Under the pieces are notes generated by a model that worked only from the letters and a program-made list of their open reading frames with translations, did not search any database and was not told where the DNA came from. A stretch of DNA of 38,443 nt from Bacteroidales bacterium UBA1205 (GTDB lineage: Bacteria > Bacteroidota > Bacteroidia > Bacteroidales > WCHB1-69): positions 1 through 38,443 of the forward strand of contig DBXT01000062.1 of NCBI GenBank assembly GCA_002309615.1, in the 5' to 3' direction. The position numbers were made by a program, and so were the translations under genes. Below, in pieces: positions 34,973 to 38,443 of the stretch. Position 1 is the first letter of the stretch, and every line of letters starts with the position of its first letter.

Positions 34973-36262
34973 ATGGTATTCAAACCTACTTCCTACAAAT
35001 TGATGAATTGCGGCAATGGCCGTGTTTTTGAAGACGAAGGTTGGTTGCTGTCCGACCCTCAATACGATCAACCTGCTTTAGTGAGAGCTGTTTATGCCAA
35101 CAAAAAATTTGAACCCAGAGAGGACCTTGGCGGTTTTTACAGATATGCCAATTGGCTGCCAATAAAAAGGATATTAAAGCATTCGCAAACACCGGTTACT
35201 TTCAAAAGTAAAGGCTTGGCCAAACAATTGAAATTAAACAATTTATATATTACATTTTCAGGATTTTTCCCTGCAAGGGGGGCTGCCTTGGAAACATGCT
35301 CTTTTAAAGAGACAGAAGCCTATTCTGTTTGTGCCCGCTTACCGCACGACAACAAGAAAGTGCTGGTAGTGGCATCTGCCGGCAACACCGCCAGGGCATT
35401 CGCCAAAGTTTGCTCCGACAACAACATTCCCTTGCTGCTTTCGGTACCGGAAGACAATATGAATGCCTTGTGGTTTCACAAACGCCTGAAAGATTGCGTA
35501 AAAATCATTGCCGCACCTCATGGTGCCGACTATTACGATGCAATCGCATTGGGAGACATCGCCTGCAAATCGGATATGTTTATGGCCGAAGGCGGTGCAA
35601 AAAATATCGCCAGACGTGACGGCATGGGCACCACCCTATTGAATGCGGTGGAAACCATAGGCCGCATTCCCGACGCCTACTTCCAAGCCATCGGTTCCGG
35701 CACCGGCACCATCGCCGCTTGGGAAAACAACCTCCGTTTGATAGATGACGGCCGCTTCGGAAAACATAAAATGAAATTGCTGCCCTCCCAAAACGCACCT
35801 TTCACCATCATGTATGATTCATGGAAGGCTCAACAAAGAAATTTGGTATCGCTTTCTGCAGAAGAAGCCCGCTATCAGGCAGCTATCATACAAGCAAAAG
35901 TCTTATCCAACCGCAAACCGCCTTATTCTCCGGCAGGCGGACTCTTTGATGCATTGACCGACACCCGTGGCGACATCTACAAAATTGACAATAGAGAAAT
36001 TGACTATTGGTCGGCAGCTTTCCAATATCTGGAAGGCATCGACATCAATCCTGCCGCCGCTGTAGCTGTGGCAAGTCTGGCACATGCTGTGGAAGACGGA
36101 ACTGTCAAACACAAAGATGTTATCATGCTGAATATTACAGGCGGCGGTGAAAACCTCACCAAAAACCACCACAAAGTGGTCTATGCCAAACCCGACCTCG
36201 TTCTCAACCCGAATGAACCGGAACAAACTATTATCAAACAAGCGGAAGCTTTGTTTAAATAA
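34973..36262 (+). CDS. Cysteate synthase-like enzyme (threonine synthase superfamily)
   Basis: A 429-residue PLP enzyme of the threonine-synthase fold. Seen: the PLP lysine Lys112 in TCSFKETEA, the VVASAGNTARAFA segment, EGGAKNIARRDGMGTT, and GSGTGT. These strings fit the cysteate synthase family (phosphoserine plus sulfite to cysteate, known from methanogens and Bacteroidota) better than canonical ThrC, including LVRAVYA, KKFEPREDL and NWLPIKR near 36-66. The N-terminal zinc-ribbon part is degenerate (YKLMNCGNGRVFEDEGW) with few Cys. Its neighbour at 33477 is the predicted acyltransferase that would use cysteate. A promoter lies 25 bp upstream. A threonine synthase role is the main alternative. 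Confidence 0.75.
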   Translation: MVFKPTSYKLMNCGNGRVFEDEGWLLSDPQYDQPALVRAVYANKKFEPREDLGGFYRYANWLPIKRILKHSQTPVTFKSKGLAKQLKLNNLYITFSGFFPARGAALETCSFKETEAYSVCARLPHDNKKVLVVASAGNTARAFAKVCSDNNIPLLLSVPEDNMNALWFHKRLKDCVKIIAAPHGADYYDAIALGDIACKSDMFMAEGGAKNIARRDGMGTTLLNAVETIGRIPDAYFQAIGSGTGTIAAWENNLRLIDDGRFGKHKMKLLPSQNAPFTIMYDSWKAQQRNLVSLSAEEARYQAAIIQAKVLSNRKPPYSPAGGLFDALTDTRGDIYKIDNREIDYWSAAFQYLEGIDINPAAAVAVASLAHAVEDGTVKHKDVIMLNITGGGENLTKNHHKVVYAKPDLVLNPNEPEQTIIKQAEALFK

Positions 36263-36275
36263 TAATAGACCAAAA

Positions 36276-36336
36276 GTATTTAAAAATGAATATGATAATG
36301 TTATTTATCAACTAAATATATTACATTTTTAAATAC
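36276..36336. repeat. 13-bp inverted repeat with 35-nt loop after the cysteate-synthase-like gene
   Basis: GTATTTAAAAATG (36276-36288) pairs perfectly with CATTTTTAAATAC (36324-36336). The loop contains a smaller GATAA/TTATC stem. It could be a terminator or the remains of a mobile element end; no flanking direct repeat was seen. Confidence 0.55.
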
Positions 36337-36410
36337 ACTTTACCGGAAGAGCAAACCTGTTGATATGTTAATAGTCTTGATTTATAATTAATTGGGACTT
36401 TCTTCAAAAA

Positions 36411-36419
36411 GGGGGGGGG
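36411..36419. repeat. G9 homopolymer tract
   Basis: Nine consecutive G, just beyond the broken end of the Rhs fragment (stop at 36436). Such tracts are slippage-prone and also a common place for sequencing or assembly error. Confidence 0.7.
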
Positions 36420-36435
36420 ATGTTTACAAAATATC

Positions 36436-37020
36436 TTATTGCATTACCTTTCCCCAGTTGCCATAATTTACATCCAACTGGTAACTTTGTGCCTCGTTGG
36501 CGGAAACAAGTTGGTCGGTACTATCGTAGGAGAATGTTTCCGTAAAGCTTTGGTTTGGCAGCCACGGGCAAGTGCTTGCTACTTGGGTAACATTGCCAAC
36601 AAGGTCATAGGTGTAATTTATTAGAGCACCGTTGTTTGTTGCAATCTCGCTTAACCTGCGGGTGGTATCGTTGTAAGTGTATTGTGTTACAATGCCATTG
36701 CCGTAGTCTTGGCTTGTTTTTGCTCCAAAGCGGTCATAAATAATATTGTCCAAGTAAGTGTAACTGCTGTTGTTGTACATTCTTTCCAGCTGTCCGCCAA
36801 GGTCATAATCATAATTTACTATTTCGTTGTCGGGGTAGGTAATATTTAAAATCCTGCCCCAGCTGTCGTACTCAAACAATGTGCTTAAGGCAAGCGGCTG
36901 CGGTAAGAACGGCAGGGCATAAATACGGGTTTCTTTGGTTACCTCGCCCATATTGCCGTAGCGGTTGGCCGTCACCACATACAGGGAGTCCCCTCCGTTG
37001 CGTATCTCCTCACATAGCAT
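36436..37020 (-). pseudogene. Orphan Rhs/YD-repeat core fragment
   Basis: 194 residues made of YD repeats (FEYDSWGRILNITYPDNE, VNYDYDLGGQLERM, IIYDRFGAKTSQDYGNG, QYTYNDTTRRLSEI, INYTYDLVGNVTQ) at about 20-residue spacing. It has neither the N-terminal export region nor the core-ending and toxin parts of a full Rhs protein, which is usually over 1000 residues. The frame upstream is closed by a stop at 37039-37041, and the downstream end stops after YGNWGKVMQ, where intact proteins would continue. It is on the minus strand after the immunity gene, so it looks like a displaced cassette fragment rather than a working gene. Confidence 0.85.
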
Positions 37021-37096
37021 AAGCCCTTTAATATATTTTCATTATGACACAAATTTTAGGATAGTCTCATGAAATCAGCTTTCGATATTTGAATAA

Positions 37097-37699
37097 CTAA
37101 TCTCTTGGGTTTAAGTACAAATCATTATTTTTTACAATACTTTTCAAGTGATTTAAATCTAAATTAGTACAATGTAACCACATATAATAATTCCCTGGAA
37201 ATTCAAATTGTAATTTTTTTGATTCATTTACAAGAGTTGCGAAAATATAGCAACGAAGCAACATTTTGACGACATTTGGGAGTTCTTTTTTGCTTACACG
37301 TTGATGATTTTTTAAAAATAAGGCTTTTTTCATAAGAAATAAATCTGTATCGTTAAAATTAAATACAATTCGTTTATTATCATGTGATGTATATACTTCC
37401 TTTTTATTTCTAATATTCTTATTTAATTCTTTTTCATAGATACTTAAACATACAAGTGTTAAATATTTGCAATTAGAAGAATCAACAATAGACATAATAA
37501 CATTAATGTATTGTTTCTCAATAATTTCATATTGTTCATAAGAAATACGTTCTCCAACTGCATAGTAATCAGTCCATTCTGTACTATCAAGATATTTACT
37601 ATTGCTGTATAACCAAGGTTTATATTTGGCGATTTCAAAGCATTGTCTTGCCCAACGCAAATTATTCATTCTATTTAGTACCTTTTCTTCTATATTCAT
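37097..37699 (-). CDS. Likely immunity protein for the Rhs toxin
   Basis: A 200-residue protein without signal peptide, rich in Lys, Asn, Tyr and Leu, mostly helical by appearance, and of no recognised family. Its placement argues for immunity: it begins within the last 29 bp of the toxin frame and is transcribed in the same direction. Immunity proteins often differ widely in sequence, so lack of recognition is expected. Another ATG at 37669, one base after the toxin stop, gives a 190-residue form. The DNA is far more AT-rich than the Rhs fragment next to it. Confidence 0.6.
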   Translation of the reverse strand: MNIEEKVLNRMNNLRWARQCFEIAKYKPWLYSNSKYLDSTEWTDYYAVGERISYEQYEIIEKQYINVIMSIVDSSNCKYLTLVCLSIYEKELNKNIRNKKEVYTSHDNKRIVFNFNDTDLFLMKKALFLKNHQRVSKKELPNVVKMLLRCYIFATLVNESKKLQFEFPGNYYMWLHCTNLDLNHLKSIVKNNDLYLNPRD

Positions 37700-38158
37700 A
37701 TCTATCTCCAATTCTATTTAGTTTTTTGTCATAAGTACCCATTCTTTTGTCTCTTGACCAAAGTTCACTTTCTTTTCTTGCCATTTTCCAAACTCCTCCA
37801 TTATGTCCATCTTTATCAGGTGAAATAAAATATTTCCCATTCGTATAAACATCTCCTTTCTTTGCGTTATGCAATTTATGATATCCTTTAGGAATAGTTG
37901 TTGTAATTTTTACAGCATTTTTTCCCGAACCTAGAATAAAGGAAACTGTATTTAAGGAATTTTTACCATTTTTTATACCATGTATTGCATCTTTTATGAT
38001 ATTTACATCTTTTTTTATCTTGCCAACTTTAGCAACATCTCCCACTACCGGAATGATTGCTACCGCACTAATTCCAGCATTTAACCAATCGCCTTTTTTA
38101 GCTTGCAGTACAGCATTAGAACCATTGTAAACATCCCCTTTTGAGGACAATTCTAAAT
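37671..38158 (-). pseudogene. Rhs C-terminal toxin module severed from its Rhs body by an IS element
   Basis: The frame starts in the middle of a protein at the IS border (38158) and runs to the stop at 37671, about 160 residues. The first 50 residues (DVYNGSNAVLQAKKGDW, then AVAIIPVVGDVAKVGKIKKD) read like the usual pre-toxin linker. The tail has YFISPDKDGHNGGVWKMA and MGTYDKKLNRIGD, which resembles the Ntox21-like toxin C-terminal domain found in polymorphic and CDI toxins, probably a nuclease. The probable immunity gene overlaps its end. In frame upstream, the IS gives a stop after 10 residues, so no export region is left and the toxin is probably silent. Confidence 0.65.
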
Positions 38159-38443
38159 TGGACTTGCAAAAATACTTAAATTTTCAATATAATTTAATTT
38201 GTATTCTCTTGGGGACATGTCCCCAAGAGAATCGTGCGGACGATTCTCATTGTAGTCCCTGTTCCATTCATCCGTAATTTTCCTTACATCATCCAGTGTC
38301 CTAAATAGATACGCATCCAGCACAGCACGACGATAGCTTTCGTTGAACCGCTCTATATAACTGTTCTGCGTCGGATGTCCGGGCTGTATATACATTAGGT
38401 TAATATCATTGGCTTTGCACCACTCTTGGAATATTCCGGCAAT
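38153..38443 (-). CDS. IS3-family transposase OrfB, C-terminal part
   Basis: The frame is open across the right edge. It carries the end of the rve/DDE catalytic domain: YIQPGHPTQNSYIERFNESY, where the Glu of YIERFN is the last residue of the DDE triad, and then LDAYLFRTLDD, WNRDYNENRPHDSLGDMSPREY. These are typical of the IS3 group. The N-terminal part and OrfA lie outside the window. The stop codon (38153-38155) is beyond the predicted IS end at 38159, so it may come from the target DNA. A 30-bp perfect palindrome lies within the coding sequence. Confidence 0.9.
   Translation of the reverse strand: MAGIFQEWCKANDINLMYIQPGHPTQNSYIERFNESYRRAVLDAYLFRTLDDVRKITDEWNRDYNENRPHDSLGDMSPREYKLNYIENLSIFASPI
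38159..38443 (-). mobile_element. IS3-family insertion sequence (one end; rest beyond window)
   Basis: The probable element end starts with TGGACTTGCAAAAATA at 38159, a TG...-type terminus as in many IS3-family elements. The transposase frame runs leftward to this end. The element interrupts an Rhs toxin frame. Only the 3' part is inside the window, so the other terminal repeat and the target duplication cannot be checked. Confidence 0.65.
38203..38248. repeat. Overlapping perfect palindrome and hairpin inside the transposase gene
   Basis: A perfect 30-bp palindrome occupies 38203-38232 (it begins ATTCTCTTGGGGAC). A second hairpin, GAGAATCGT/ACGATTCTC with loop GCGG, occupies 38227-38248. 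They share six bases (38227-38232), so in RNA the two folds would compete. Confidence 0.85.

Noticed and set aside
34973..36262. Plain threonine synthase (thrC) annotation
   Set aside because: The fold and PLP lysine fit the superfamily, but the N-terminal strings and the linked acyltransferase fit cysteate synthase better. I leave ThrC as the main alternative.
1..38443. CRISPR array, replication origin or riboswitch
   Set aside because: No evenly spaced repeat series, no clustered DnaA-box pattern and no recognisable riboswitch core was seen on reading. The manganese-type transporter has no visible yybP-ykoY-like leader, because its upstream gap is only 8 bp.

Overview
The window comes from a low-to-mid GC member of the Bacteroidota; genus cannot be fixed. 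Supporting signs are repeated TAnnTTTG -7 promoter boxes (often with TTTG at -33), few recognisable Shine-Dalgarno sequences, many lipoproteins, a TonB-dependent receptor next to a DUF5689 lipoprotein, a GWxTD-domain protein, and an apparent sulfonolipid (capnine) gene pair.

Layout. 1-1650 (minus): a truncated MBL-fold lipoprotein hydrolase and an unknown lipoprotein that share a near-identical promoter, leader and signal-peptide segment. 1960-2799 (plus): a RhuM-type protein with a winged-helix-like N-terminus and a PLD-like C-terminus, flanked by AT-rich DNA. 3190-13472 (minus): an apparent 10-kb operon that starts at a promoter near 13450 and ends at a 12-bp hairpin. It runs GWxTD lipoprotein-like protein, initiating sugar-phosphate transferase, UDP-GlcNAc 4-epimerase-like enzyme, Gmd, Fcl, TonB receptor, DUF5689 lipoprotein and a vWA protein with a barrel-like tail. 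It makes GDP-L-fucose and a UDP-HexNAc isomer for a surface glycan and encodes outer-membrane partners, but no ordinary glycosyltransferase is present.

13541-16332 (plus): tRNA-Gly(CCC) only 14 bp ahead of ftsY, then ispH and pyrF. 16484-24321 (plus): a bacterial alpha-2-macroglobulin with a CxEQ thioester, overlapping pbpC. 24392-28893 (minus): recR, a metal/Mn-type 10-TM transporter with a His-rich loop, a cupin, a SulP/STAS anion transporter and a HAD phosphatase, all tightly packed. 28933-30017 (plus): a split pair of chromate-transporter halves. 30130-31406 (plus): two unknown envelope proteins. 31428-33167 (minus): a fused two-domain peptide-type ABC ATPase.

33420-36262 (plus) is the most interesting part: an alpha-oxoamine synthase, a 49-residue Cys-rich protein too short for most gene callers, and a threonine-synthase-like enzyme that best fits cysteate synthase. 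Together they suggest phosphoserine plus sulfite to cysteate, then cysteate plus acyl-CoA/ACP to 3-dehydrocapnine, the base of gliding- and inflammation-associated sulfonolipids. 36276-38443 (minus) is an accessory zone: a 13-bp inverted repeat, a G9 tract, an orphan Rhs/YD-repeat fragment, an AT-rich Rhs C-terminal toxin with a likely immunity gene, and an IS3-family element that cuts the toxin from its Rhs body. The transposase coding sequence contains a perfect 30-bp palindrome overlapping a second hairpin.
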